A stretch of DNA of 64,000 nucleotides from Trematomus loennbergii. Lineage: Eukaryota > Chordata > Actinopteri > Perciformes > Nototheniidae. A program made the position numbers and the translations under genes. The stretch covers positions 30,353,154 to 30,417,153 of the forward strand of contig JAAOOA010000127.1 of NCBI GenBank assembly GCA_012861695.1, given 5' to 3'. Below are positions 33,773 through 46,058 of the stretch, piece by piece; within the stretch, counting starts at the first letter, position 1; each line of letters starts with the position of its first letter. Below the pieces are notes generated by a model. The model saw only the letters and a program-made list of their open reading frames with translations. It had not been told where the DNA came from and did no database searches.

Positions 33773-34417
33773 CTGTTTACTTCTCATATATTGTAACCCA
33801 ATATCACACAAGGAAAAACTCCCAAAGAAACCCACAATTAACGGGGTGTGCAAAACATAATACTAATTACAAGATTCAATCCAAAAGACAATATAATATC
33901 AACTAATGTTCTTCAAATTAAAAACCTCAAAGCTTAATCTGTATTATGTTTTGAAAGTCTGCTGTGGATTGTTTGCACTGAAGTAGCACCAAAGAGCTGT
34001 TTTTCTTTGAATGGGGGCCTAATGTGTTGTCTAGTCAAGTGTTGCATTATTCCTCTGAACAACAAACGGTATTAAAAAGACAAGATGTGCAGCTATGCGC
34101 CAACAAAGGCAGGAAAGGAAAAGCCCTGCAAGCATGTAAAAATGGATTTGAACAATGATGCAAATAAAATACTAAAAATGGTGTTTGGTTTATGAGGAAG
34201 TAAACGCATTGAACACATTTGTCAGAGCTCGAGGATATATCAATGCCTTTTGGCGAGTAACACTGACTGAAACATCACTTTGTTTGTTAACAAGAAAACT
34301 CCACAGGGCACGTTTAACAATTGATGAAACGCCTGTGTAGTATGAGAGTTGTCAGTCAAAGTCACTCCTCTCAGCTTTCAGGATAAACCCACTAAAATTA
34401 CATGATGAGCAACATTT
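33773..34417. other. Intergenic, no feature
   Basis: AT-rich unique sequence. Confidence 0.4.
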
Positions 34418-34478
34418 CAGTGTAGAAATGGCAATGAAAATCTTGGGGCTTAAGATTTTCATTGCCATTTCTACACTG
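34418..34478. repeat. Perfect 27-bp inverted repeat with 7-nt loop
   Basis: The left arm 34418-34444 begins CAGTGTAGAAATGGCAATG; the right arm 34452-34478 is its exact reverse complement; the loop is GGGGCTT. It is a second hairpin of the kind seen at 27783. Confidence 0.95.
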
Positions 34479-34674
34479 GAGCTACTGTGCATATGACATT
34501 AAAGCCTTTGAATCTTGAGTCTTGAACAAGTGGTAAACAGACATATGGAGATAGTCAGGCAGTAAGCTGAATGTCAGTGAATCGTCATGTCTGCTGGATG
34601 TGTATATTGGAAACTGTTTGTTATATAGGGGTACCAAATATGGAATGGTTTCTCCGACTGTACAAAACACTGTT

Positions 34675-35196
34675 CAGGGGTGTCCAAACTACGGCCCGCG
34701 GACCATTTTGAATCGGCCCTCAGCAAATTAAAAAAGTACAATGGAATACGGCCCCCAAATGAAACTTGTGCTTGTCTTATATTGTACTTCTTAAATATAT
34801 ATGTACAAATATATCACACAGTAGTATTCATATGTTAATAAGACCACTTTTCAAATAAATTCAGTCAGTTGAAGTTGAAAACAAATCTTAGTTGATCAAA
34901 AAAAAGCCCAATGACTTATTAATATAACAAGCTTGAAATAGACCCTTCCTATTTACCTTTATCATGAGCTGTACACTTATAGTAACAAAACAAAGTAAAC
35001 CTTCTGGAGAGCTGTGATGTAGGCCTTTTTTCACAAGGTATTTTAAAGTTTCAAGCATTATTAACCTATATTTGATAGATTTTGCTAACTTATACCTTAA
35101 CTTATGAAGCGATATACACCACCTCTAGTGAGTGGCCCATCCCTTCTTATATTTTTCTGTATGTGGCCCTCTGTGAAAAAAGTTTGAACACCCCTG
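34675..35196. mobile_element. hAT-type MITE (CAGGGGTGTCCAAACT ends)
   Basis: Left CAGGGGTGTCCAAACT pairs with right AGTTTGAACACCCCTG, 15 of 16. CGGCCCGCGGACC near the left and GTGGCCCTCTGTG near the right are typical of this hAT group. No target duplication is visible. Confidence 0.75.
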
Positions 35197-35322
35197 CCTT
35201 ATATAATTGAACTGCTGTTTTGTGACTACTTCTCCCTATATATTTGACTTCCATATATCCATGTTGCATTGCTTTTTTTATTTATTATTGTATTCTTAGT
35301 TTTTTTCCCCTCACATTGTCAT

Positions 35323-35598
35323 TTAAAGGGGACCTATCATGCAAAATGCACTTTTGTACGTCTTTTATACATGAATGAACACATGAATATGTGTCCCCGG
35401 TGTTCCAGGGAACTCACCAAGTGTCAGAAAACACAACCCTCTCTATTTTCCTCCAAAAATGTCAAATTGAGCAAAATGAGGCATGGCTAAAATGCATGAT
35501 CTGTTTGGTATTTTGAAAAAAAAAAAGTATAAATATGCCTTATATAGGTATGGTCCTACACTATATTATTCAAATATAGCATGATAGGTCCACTTTAA
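35323..35598. mobile_element. Family B MITE, internally deleted copy
   Basis: TTAA borders; ends TTAAAGGGGACCTATCATGC and CATGATAGGTCCACTTTAA. It aligns with 43476-43974 but lacks about 235 internal bases after TATTTTCCTCCA. Confidence 0.75.
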
Positions 35599-38500
35599 CA
35601 TTACCATTGCTTAGTAGTCGATGCAGCTGTAAAAACCAATATTCCCCTCACAAACACACACACACACATTCACATTCAAACACATATACTTTTCATAATA
35701 ACATTTCCTTTCTGTTTTTTACATGTATTTGTTTAACTGTATGTTGTTTTAATCGTGTGTCCTGTGGAGGCTTCAAATAAGCCCAGTGGGTTTTCTGCCT
35801 CTTCCTGCATATCTGTTGTGTTAGTGTATTTTTAAATTGTGCAAAACACTATGAACAAAAAAAGAAAAGAATATCAAGTTTATAGTGTGATACTATGTCA
35901 ATGTTGTGTCTACAGCTAACAGCATTTTTGTGCCTTTTATAAATATGGCCATTAGTCAAAAATCACTTTGAAACAAAAAAGAAAATATAAAATAATTTGT
36001 TTTCTTTTTCAATATTCCCTGTGGCCAAGGACAAGCAGCCAAGAAAACCCATTGCACACATTAAAGTGACTATTAACCATCAATTGAAACATGATAAAAG
36101 ACAAAAGAATAATAATAAAACTGCCGATTCACTGTGTTTTTTCACCACATCAGCAAAGCGGCTTGTATCCTGTTATTGCCCTGCCATCATTCTGTGTTGA
36201 AATATAGTGTGTTTCCATACCATCAACCCAACAGGGGAACAGCACGGGTGAAAGACTGCGGTGTCACACAGAACACGGGCTGATATCAAACTACGCATGG
36301 AGAGGACACTCAATCTACCACCGCTGTCAAAAAATACATCATGACGGTGATGAGTTTGAGTCATTACGGCTAAATGTTTGCTGCCATGTGCTGTGATGCA
36401 TGGAGGCTTGTTCGGCAGCCAATCAGTGCTGGCTGCTGTTTGCATTAATGACTCATTATGATGGGGCATTCCTCGGTTAATGAGACGCGATGCACCATTG
36501 TATTTTATTTTGCTGTCGTGATTAATCATCTGATAGTTAGTTTGTAAAGGGGGAGTTATCTGCTGCTCTCTTGTTAGAACAAGAGACAAGTGCCCTTTTC
36601 TGCTAAAACGCAGCGTGTCTCTGCGAATCAGAAGCCCTGTCAAAACATTTACTGGACTCACTCTGTCTAACTTGTCACAGGAACATAAATAAACTTTATC
36701 CTGGAACAGTATGACTTGTGACATTTAAGTCTCCGTATTTCAGCATGGGGTTGTTTGGCTCCAAATCAACAGCGATTACCCGTGGCACTTTTTGGTCTAC
36801 GCCTGATTTTCACGTCAACTTTATCTCCTCAGAAGTGGCGCCTCCGAGGCTCTCCTGGATCCCACTGTGTCGTCAACGCAACATGGCAGCCCTGCGGCAA
36901 AGTCTGCGGAGCATTGCAGAGAGAGACCTCCAGCTTCAAACAAGAGATCACAAACCTGAGTTCCCGCTGAGCCGGAGCATAAAGAATGAGGAATGTGTGG
37001 TGAGGAAGACGTGACGAAGGCTGACAACTCTGAAGGCACAGCCATGCTCTGCTGTGAAGTCAAGGCACGCCACAGTATTACCTTTGTAGGTATTAGCAAT
37101 GGCTTTAAACATAATGCCAAGGTCTACCTGATGTCTTTTTTTACCGGGGAAAGTTCAAGAGATCCCAGTGTGCATAGAAAAGCAGGCAAAAACAAGAATC
37201 ACATGAACAAGCCCATGGACAACGGATGGGATTGTGGGATATCTGGTGCAACACATTTATTGTACAGTTGTAGATAAACCAATACTTGAACAAATAATAA
37301 TGCAGACAAAACTCAAGATAGTAGAACAAACACGTTTTTAATCTGGATTGGCACCTGCATTAAGACACACATGTTTCCAAGTATTTAAAGTTAGTCTCTT
37401 CATGCCCTCGGAAAACTTGAGATTCTGCTGCATATGACTGTCTTTCCAAAGCACAAGAAGAAGCACACACAACATGCACGCTTATTTATGAGTTCACACT
37501 TTTCAATCAATCCAAAGGTAGGTAGGTTAAAATCAAATATATGTGGCAATGCGCAAAGGCAGTGAAGAAGAAGACTGGGATAACCCTTGATATAAAATAC
37601 TCGTATGCTTTTGAAAAGTTTTTATGAGGAAGGAAAAGCATTCAGCTGTCAGATCTCAAGGACACACACAATGTGTTTTGGTGAGTAACTCTGAATATAA
37701 CAGAACTTTTAAAAACTCCACAGGGCTCCTTTAAGTTATTCATAACATGACCTTTTCTTAATGGGGCGTCAAAAGGCAAATTAAAGTGTCTTCTTACCCA
37801 TTTTCTGATATACAATCTCAAACACAACTTTTCTAACCTCTTCATTGGATTTTACGTGTGTCACCAATAAGGACATTTATTCATGTTGTCATTTTTCATT
37901 CCTTGCAGCCTTTGACAGCGATCCCAGAGCACACTCAGAAGAGATGACAGTATTTGGATAACAAGGTACGAGTGTCTGTGTGAGTTTCTTCAAATCTTTC
38001 GGTGTGTGTTTGTGTTTTGGTATGTGTAAAAACAACACGGTGCACACATTGAGTCCAGAGGGAGCAGATGAAGGCCTCTAGTGCTGACAGCTGATGCAGA
38101 GAGTTGGAACATAGATTTTGACCGCACTCTTACACTGAAAGCTGTGCCAACCTACCAACCTACTTACTGCCTGCATTTGTGTTTGACCGAGAACACAACT
38201 TAACTTAATGCACCAAGGTAAAGCCCAACAGAGGTCACACAGTCGACCGAGAAGCAGAAAATAAATAAATTTAACAGCTTAGGCAGCGAGCGTTTTTCAG
38301 GAGCAAACACACTCCTAAGAGAAGTTTCTGGTGTTTCCAGCATGCAGATGATGCGTGACTTTTATAAAAGCCTTAACAAATGGAAGGAGTAAATGAAGTG
38401 GACAGTTCCTCCCAACCGAAACATCCAGGAGGTTCTACAATCTTGGAGAAAATAGGTTCACATTTAGTTTCACTGGTCCAAGGAAATAATGACACATGAA

Positions 38501-38891
38501 AAAGTATCCTGCGGCAACTAACTTTGTTGGTAGTCGGACTCACAGAGCCTGAAACCCAGTGCACTCAATATTAGTCAGACAAGATTCCCTCTCCCTCAGG
38601 GTAGTACAACAGATCTATTGTTATTTGTTTTACGGCTGTTTCACCACAGAGAATGCTTTGAAGACGAGATAATCTATATTCCAGGTTAAGGTTTCATACC
38701 CTGCTTCATGCTGCCATCAGTATGATTCGTATTAGCTGATATGGACCTGATAGAAAAACTAAAAACAAATCACTCGGAGTGATGCAGTCTATTAAATAAT
38801 CAGGATTTCAATTAACAAATAAAAAATGTCCGACAGGGGCCGACTCCACTGGTCGGAAAACGAAGTCCAATTCTATAGAAGTCTATCGGCC
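35599..38891. other. Intergenic, no gene found
   Basis: Includes the longest open frame of the window (36173-36724, minus, 183 codons) without any recognisable domain. The block 36380-36500, with AT-rich homeobox-like words, and 37900-38350 look unique. No repeat element is recognised. Confidence 0.4.
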
Positions 38892-39241
38892 CGTCCACAC
38901 GGCGGTGTGTGTTGAAGCTTCAACGCTTCTGCCCATTCACTTTGAATGGGGTGACGTCACACTTTGCCGAACTGCATTGTGGTTGCGTCGCTTCGCGTTG
39001 CTCGCTTCGCGTTGCTCGTTTCGCGTTGCTCGCTTCACGTTGCTTGCTTCAAAAGTTGAGCAATGTTCAACTTTTGAAGCTTCGACGGAAGCGTCAGCCA
39101 ATCAAATCATATGCCAGTACAAGCTCAAGCCAATCAAACCACGTGCTCGTGTGTCCGGGGCGGGAGATTCATGTGATTGGTTGTTGGTCGAGCTTCAGAC
39201 ACGCCCGCCGGCAAGCTTCAACGCACGCCGCCATGTGGACG
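38892..39241. mobile_element. DNA element with 29-bp inverted ends
   Basis: Left CGTCCACACGGCGGTGTGTG continuing to AAGCTT (38892-38920) pairs with 39213-39241, 26 of 29. The GC-rich interior has about four tandem copies of GCTTCGCGTTGCTC at about 38989-39045. No target duplication found; superfamily unknown. Confidence 0.65.
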
Positions 39242-39289
39242 CTGCGTTAGAGAAAACTACCCTATACCTCTCTACATTTTTTACATCAG

Positions 39290-39390
39290 AAAACAATTTC
39301 CGGATAATTATGGGGCCTCAATTGCTATTTTCAAGCATCACTAGAGCATGATGTTCATTTTGTGAAATATGGTCCCGTTCCAATTGTTTT
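39290..39390. repeat. Fragment of the AGCAGGGGGCGAC repeat family
   Basis: CAATTGCTATTTTCAAGC and GAGCATGATGTTCATTTTGT match what I know of the same fish repeat seen at 44695-44945. Confidence 0.4.
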
Positions 39391-41378
39391 CTGTGTAGAA
39401 CTTTAACCCTTTTTTTTTTCAGGTTATCAAAGTCCATCTTGGTTGCCTTGATCAGCTTTCTCTTTGACTTTGCACCACCCTTACGGAGCACTTCTGGTTC
39501 CAAAAAGACACAAGAAGTAACACAAATAACATCATCATAACCAGTACAATATCATAGTAAAATAACATAAATCCATATTCCAGGTTAAGGTTACCCCTCA
39601 GGTTTTTTAAAGATAACAAATGCAACAAAAACGGCCTTTGGCTGCCGTACGTATGATCCGATTCCCTGATATGGACAAAATGAAATCACTCTCAGTAAGG
39701 CAGTTTGTTAATTAATCAGGATTTCAATTAACAAAGAAAAGATGTTTGCATTATCTCTGCTGCTTCAGATAAAGCCGGGAAGCAAATTAAACGATTCGTC
39801 TGGATGAGCATCAGAAGGAATGCTAATGACGACTGACAATCACAAGGCAAAAAACTGTAGGCTTTCAATGGGGTGTTTATGGGAAGAAAACAAGAAATGT
39901 TTTGCTATCACATTTGATTAATTTTATTATTGCTTGTGTGGCCACCCAGTTAATTTCTAAGAACTACAAAACATGGCAGTTAAGTCAGATTAACCCAAAC
40001 AAAACCCTTTATGAGGTGTGTAATAATCACAAGAAAACATTGTGCTTTATATGTTCTGTCATTTTAATGCACAGTTTAGTACATGTGTCATTGTTATATT
40101 TTATGCTTGCTATTGTTATTTTTTATTAGCAATTTAACTGCATTCCCAGATCTCAGCAGTACACTTGCCATTACTGATGATTTATATGTACTGATAAATA
40201 TGATGCTGCATGAAGATAAGATTAAAAGGGGAAATATGCTCCACAATTTGTGTACTGCTTGCTTGAGCTTCACACAAACCCTTTGCATTGGCCACACATC
40301 CGAGGTGTTTGTTGACTCAATATGAAATACTGATTAGTGGGTGAGCACGGCCTCCAGAAATATATATTAGCGCCTCTGTGATCAATAAGGAGTTTTAGCT
40401 TTATTGCGTGGCAATCAATAACACCAAAGCAAACCATATGTTCATTAGATTCCATGATAAATTTGTGAAACAATAGCTTATTGATTCTTACAGAAGTTTT
40501 ATATCAAAGCAATTTAAATGTGGAACCCTTGTAGATTTCATAGTTAACAGATTAGACGCTATAGAAATGGTGATTAGATTATATTCATAGCTCTCCTTGC
40601 ATTATTTTACCTGATATTGGCAACGCTTGCAAAACACCATTTGATACATTGCATGTCTGCACTCGGGGACATCCAATTAAAACGCAAAGGACTGACAAGA
40701 GATGTCAAAGGCATATCAATTAGGGTTAAAGGCTAAGTGGGAAGGCTCTCTGTAGCACACATCTGGTTCACCACTTTGTTTTGAACGTCCAGCCATGCAC
40801 GGCCAATCGATGCGGGCGGATACAGGCGATGAGGGAGCAGAGTCCACAGTGGAATCACATGGTCGGATCAATACCCAGCACTGTATTTCACCTCTGTTAA
40901 GACTCTCGCCCACCACAGTCTGGAACACACACATCAGAAACAGCCTCAAGAGCTGTTTCAAAGAGATTTGGGCAGCGCTTTGTACTTCCATTGCAAATTA
41001 ACTCGACTGACAGGTTTTTCAGGAAGTTTCAATAACATAGGAGGAGATTAGAGAACAAAATGAGAGCTTGACCATTTACATTTTTTACTTTTAAAAGAGA
41101 CAGGCAGACAGACAAGTGAGGATGTTATCTTCAGAGAAACCAATCAATGGAGCCAATCTCACACCCAGGAGGGCTTTACTGCCTGGCACTTATTGATGCT
41201 TTCACAGTTGGGCCCTGCTGCACATTAAACCCCCCGTTCCCTCTTCTGTCAATCGGGAAGCAACACTAAAAAGCCCCAAAATACTGTGGAGAACAGTTAT
41301 TCTTTTCAGCTGAAGGCTTTTGATTCTTTTAGAAAATTGCTTTGAATCTATTCCGACATGTTTAATAATAGTAATTAC
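39391..41378. other. Intergenic, part candidate conserved non-coding sequence
   Basis: No repeats recognised. A 26-base word pattern with AATTAACAAA and TCAGGATTTCAATTAACAAA occurs at 38801 and 39716, a short dispersed duplication together with ATATTCCAGGTTAAGGTT at 38677 and 39574. The block 40540-41260 is unique and balanced in composition. Confidence 0.35.
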
Positions 41379-42419
41379 TTAAAGGTCCCCTATTATACTG
41401 TTTTTCATCAATATATTATAGGTCTCAGATATATACAGAACATGTCTCTGAAGGGTTTGGCTCCAAACACCAAACAGATCATTGCACGGTAAATGCCGCT
41501 GAAACACATTAATAAACAATGAACCACGGCACTCTGGAGAAAAGTATAAGGTTGGAGAAGTCGTTATTTAATTTAATCTGGCTTCATATAATTAAAAGCA
41601 ACACGATCATCGACCCGACGCAGTCCCCCCCCCGTTGTTGTTGTTGTTATGAGCTCCGTTGGGGAGAAAATCAGCGATGTAAACGGTGACGTCATTACGC
41701 AGCAGCGGCAGCTCTGGGCGGTGTGAACAGAGCAGGAGCTGAAAAGGGAAACCGGAGCTGAACCAGAAAAGCTCTAGCTAGGAGCTAGAAAGGGAAAAGC
41801 GCTGGTGTGAAAGCCGCAAGAGAGAGATTTGGTTACAAAGAACTCAATGGTGCTCTAGGAGGAGATTCAGGTGATAAGGGGGGGGGTTACCTTGGTTGGT
41901 GATGAATGGATACACAAGCCAAAACATCGTTATGACATCATAAAGTGGCCAAAATCTGATCATTTTCAGACAGGTTTTTATATAAATGGATCAGGACAAA
42001 AAGAGAGAGAATCTTCTTTCCTGAAACTTTCATTTAATTTAATTTAATTTCAATCTTTATTTCGAACAGATTAAAACAATAACAAATAAAAAATAACAAA
42101 TGTGAAAAACAGAATACCGTATTGTTAAAATACAGTATTTATCCACATTCATGATAATATTTATATATTTAACAAAAAAAAAGTCTTCATATTATTAATA
42201 ATAATAAATCATGTGTGTCCGATAGGGAGTAGGAGGAAGCAAATGCTTATTAATTCCCACCCTTGCTTGATCAATGATTGTCCTTTAAATCATTATGCAA
42301 GTTATTCCTACTTACATTTACATTTATACATACATATATTTACATACATATATTTTTCAGAACCTCTTTACACAGAAAAGACATGGCAAAGTGGATTTTG
42401 CATAATAGATGACCTTTAA
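41379..42419. mobile_element. Family C MITE interrupted by two insertions
   Basis: TTAA borders; ends TTAAAGGTCCCCTATTATAC and GCATAATAGATGACCTTTAA. The shorter copy at 46059-46599 shows the uninterrupted order. Extra sequence is present at about 41485-41818 (GC-rich, ends GGTGTGAAAGCCGC) and at about 42028-42358 (LINE tail). Confidence 0.7.
42028..42358 (-). repeat. LINE 3'-tail fragment nested in a family C MITE
   Basis: It is flanked by TTTCA on both sides of host sequence CTGAAACTTTCA and CAGAACCTCTTTACACAG. It contains CAATCTTTATTTCGAACAGA and GTAGGAGGAAGCAAATGCTT, typical of a reversed fish LINE end. Confidence 0.5.
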
Positions 42420-43009
42420 ATGTATATATAGTGCCTTAGCAATACGAAGTCCAGAACAATTTTTCGGTGCAGCCTAATTTATCCTCCGTGTTCATCTGAG
42501 TCTAGGTTTATCGTGAGATGCGTTTAAGGGTTATTTGTGAGGGGGTGGGTGTGCATTGAGGAATGACAGAGAGGCGCGCGTTAAAAAAAGGATGCACTGA
42601 ACAGAAACATTTGTTCTTCATATTTTGATGTTCTTTAATGATTTATTTCAACGTCCATAAAAGAAGTGGGGCGAAAGGAATCAATGCACCTTAAAATAAC
42701 ATCACATCCTTCCTGTCACACAACCCTACACAAAAACACACACATCTCAGTGTTACATAACTCAGCGTGGTAGTTCAGCCCATCTACCCATAAGAAACAC
42801 AAAAAGACAAAAAAACATCAAAAACAAGCGTTATTTTGAGTAATCTTGATCCGAGGCTTTCCCACAAAGACAGCAGATTTATGTTTTTGGGAATGAGATG
42901 TTTAAATACAGATGTGGTTAAAAGTCTAGGTGTCCAAATACATTAGACCCTATAAATATAAAAGACCTCCTTTGTTCAAAGACATTTCTGGCTGAACCAT
43001 TTTCTTAAT
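42420..43009. other. Intergenic, no feature
   Basis: Unique sequence; nothing recognised. Confidence 0.4.
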
Positions 43010-43100
43010 GTCTTCCATTTTTGTAAAGCACTTTGAATTGCCTTGTGTTGAAAGGTGCTATATAAATAAACTTGCCTTGCCTTGCCTTGCCTTGCCTTGA
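43010..43100 (+). repeat. LINE tail with (CCTTG)n
   Basis: GTAAAGCACTTTGAATTGCC, GGTGCTATATAAATAAA and then CTTGC repeats. The same structure occurs reversed at 62772-62840, and the tail repeat equals the large array at 31286. Confidence 0.6.
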
Positions 43101-43475
43101 TCTTCTAAAAAAGTACAACAAGCCAATCAAACTATAGGAATTTAGATAATGCGTTGATTTATTAAGCACTGACAATACATTATACATGCCAAGACATACA
43201 TTTCAAGGAACACTCCTTCAGAGTGACTCTAAGGACTATCTAATCTTATCTCATCCTAAATGTTCTTAATAAAGCCAGCCATCCATTGTCTATACTCACT
43301 TACTGCAAATAATATGTATGGTATACTAGATTGGGTAAGACAAGTCTTCAAGTGTATTGGTTTTCAAACGAGTGATTCATTAACTTTTTCTTTGCAATTT
43401 TGCTAAAGGGTAGTCAAATAATAGTTAATATATCCCTTGGAAAATAGATCATGACAGTTGTTGCGGATCAGTGTT

Positions 43476-43974
43476 TTAAGGGGACCTATCATGCAAAATG
43501 CACTTTTGTACATCTTTTATACATGAATATGTGTCCCCGGTGTTCCAGGGAACTCACCAAGTGTCAGAAAACACAACCCTCTCTATTTTCCTCCATACCC
43601 AAATCTCTAAAAAAGGGGCTGCAACGGATCTGATACAAACTGATCCAGATTTGAACACTGTCCTGACGTCAGGACAGTGGCGCTACGGCTATTGGGCCAA
43701 CTCCACCAATCAGGAGGAGACAGCCACGGCCATTGCCGTTCGAAAGCGCTGGAGACGCTGTAGTACATATGCCAGGCCTGTAGGTGGTGCTGTTGCTCAC
43801 TGAATCAACCCTTGCAAAAATAGAGCTAACATTTTTCAAATTGAGCGAAATGAGGCATGGCTAAAATGCATGATCTGTTTGGTATTTTGAAAAAAAAAAG
43901 TATAAATATGCCTTATACAGTAGGTATGGTCCTACACTATATTATTCAAATATAGCATGACAGGTCCACTTTAA
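43476..43974. mobile_element. Family B MITE, full copy
   Basis: TTAA borders; inverted ends as in 47806-48278. Contains the perfect 24-bp palindrome centred on CCTGACGTCAGG (43656-43679), a CRE core, and a CTCF-like word CCTGTAGGTGGTGCTG at about 43777. Confidence 0.8.
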
Positions 43975-44689
43975 CTATGGCACCACAGGCAGAAATGAGC
44001 AGAACGAAAGAATGACTGACTTCGCTTTGCAATATTTCTGTCATGTTCTTTTGTAGCTATACAGGACACGTCTTCTTTAACACACATCTCCTCGAAATGC
44101 AGCATGTTGTGGCTGTCTAGCTGACAATTGAGATTTTAGATTCAAATCAACTTGATTAACACCTGAGACTTGATGGCACTACCGAGATACAATTATCTGC
44201 TGGGTATGAGACGCTCCCAGCTAAATTCTGGGTCCCAGCGCTCAGGATTAAGAGTAAATGAGCTAAAGACCTTCCTTTAAGCATCTCTCAGAGGCAGTGC
44301 TGAGAGTTGTTGGAAGGCCACAAAGGAAATAAGCTATTAGGTTACTTTTATGGGGATTAAATAGTATTTCCCCTGTGATATAGGGTTCCTTCTGGCTTCA
44401 GCAAACAATTGCCAATATGCTTATTTGGAAAGCAAAGAGCAACATGAGCATCTGATCGGATTCGTCCTACTTTTACTTTCCTTTTAGCTTTGTTTTGTTC
44501 TCCACCAACTCCTGAGAAAAATAAAATAGCTTCCAGATGCGCTGCTTTCTCTACAAGCCACTTGTTGATTTAGCTCTGCTGTTTAATGCTGCTAACCTGA
44601 TAGCAAGCAATCTGAAAAGCCAGGCCAATGCAGCATGTATAAACGCCTGAATTTCCATCTTATCTTATCTTATCTTTTGTCTTAAACCT

Positions 44690-44950
44690 GCATATTTTCT
44701 AGTGACCAGCAGGGGGCGACAACACTGGTTGCAAAAAGAAATAAAATTGAAAAGAAGTCTACGAGAAAATTATCCTATTTCTCATTTGATTTATTACCGC
44801 CTTTTCCTGATGATTTTTTGGACTCAATCGCCAGTTTCAAGCTCCATTACAATAATAATAATGTGAATTATGCTCCAATTACAATAAAACTGATGAAAAT
44901 ATAGGGTATGCCTTAGGGTGTGGAAACATTGCCAGATTTACAGGTCCCTA
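44690..44950. repeat. Interspersed repeat with AGCAGGGGGCGAC
   Basis: CCAGCAGGGGGCGACAACAC, TTGAAAAGAAGTCTACGAGA and TTCTCATTTGATTTATTACC belong to a repeat that I recognise as common in fish genomes. Ends not defined. Confidence 0.5.
44706..44720 (+). promoter_or_regulatory. Candidate CTCF motif carried by a repeat
   Basis: CCAGCAGGGGGCGAC fits the CTCF core consensus very closely. It lies at a fixed place in the repeat family, so other copies may carry it too. Confidence 0.4.
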
Positions 44951-45057
44951 TCACAATTGTCTGTTTCAGTGTTGCCAGTGTTTTTTATTTCAGCTTTAAC
45001 ATTTGTATTCATTAAAGTTATTGGTAAAAAATCATGTAAATATAAGAATGGTAATTG

Positions 45058-45448
45058 TTAAAGGTGGGGTAGGTAAGTTTGAGAAACCGGCACGAGATAC
45101 ACTTTTTGTTATATTCCATGGAATGCTCTTAACATCCCGATAGCAATGAATATCTTAAGTGCTTTGACAAAAAATCCATAAAAAAATGTCATCTGTGGAA
45201 GCCGTAGTACTGTAAAAAGCACGACCAATCATCTGAGTCGGCCCTGCTAAAATAACTGGATGGCCTACCTGCCTGTCAGCCTTCCATCTGTGCACAAACT
45301 TATCTCGTGCCCTCATTGGTCATGTGCACGTTCGTGTGTGTTGGAGGAGGGGCTCTGTAAGGAAGTGGCAGATTTTCTCCGGCTGTGTATTTTCAAATTC
45401 TAGCGATCTCGAGCTGGTTTCTCCAAAATTACCTATACCCACCTTTAA
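45058..45448. mobile_element. Family A MITE, single full copy
   Basis: TTAA borders; ends TTAAAGGTGGGGTAGGTAAG and ACCTATACCCACCTTTAA. About 390 bp, colinear with 7339-7728 in reverse orientation. Confidence 0.78.
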
Positions 45449-46058
45449 TCTTCAAGCATTCTGTTTCACTATCACATGTCACTTCTGATATCAAAACTGG
45501 TATACTGTCATAAAAGAGTCAAGAGTTAGCTCACCAAATAGCCTAAAGGACTCACTGCTACACCATGGGGTCAATGAGCAATCAGCCAAGTCCCAGAGGA
45601 AAACTTTAAAGAGAGTTAAAAAGGCAACACATATTCCCAATTTCTTCCCAGGAAGCCATCCTCCTCTCTGCTGTCCCTCTAAACTGCAATTTGTAGCGCC
45701 AGATTGCCTCTGTGCAGTATGACAGGGAGAAGTGGCTGTTTATCAGGCGAGCTGGTATTTAACTTTGTAGGACACATTTGTATTGATTGGGCTTTGTAAT
45801 TTTCTCCTGAGTAGATTGAGCCGCTGGTTGCGGGTGGCATGCATTAAAATTAACAGGATATGCCTCCAGCATGGCTGAGTAATGCCACAGCGTGGACAGA
45901 TTCTTAAAGGCATTTATGTAATAAGGAAGATTGCCACAGGAGAGGTCTTTCTCCTGGCAGAGAGAAATGAAATATATATATTTTTGGTAATAGGTAAATA
46001 CTGAAGAATATACCGTACCTGGCACTCCACTAAGCTCTGTACTTGGAGTTACATTTTG
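45449..46058. other. Intergenic, no feature
   Basis: Unique sequence; nothing recognised. Confidence 0.4.

Noticed and set aside
36173..36724. Longest open frame, 183 codons, minus strand
   Set aside because: No recognisable domain, no splice partners, ordinary unique non-coding composition; expected by chance in 64 kb.
38905..39351. 148-codon frame on the plus strand
   Set aside because: It covers the GC-rich transposon with 29-bp inverted ends; GC richness removes stops.
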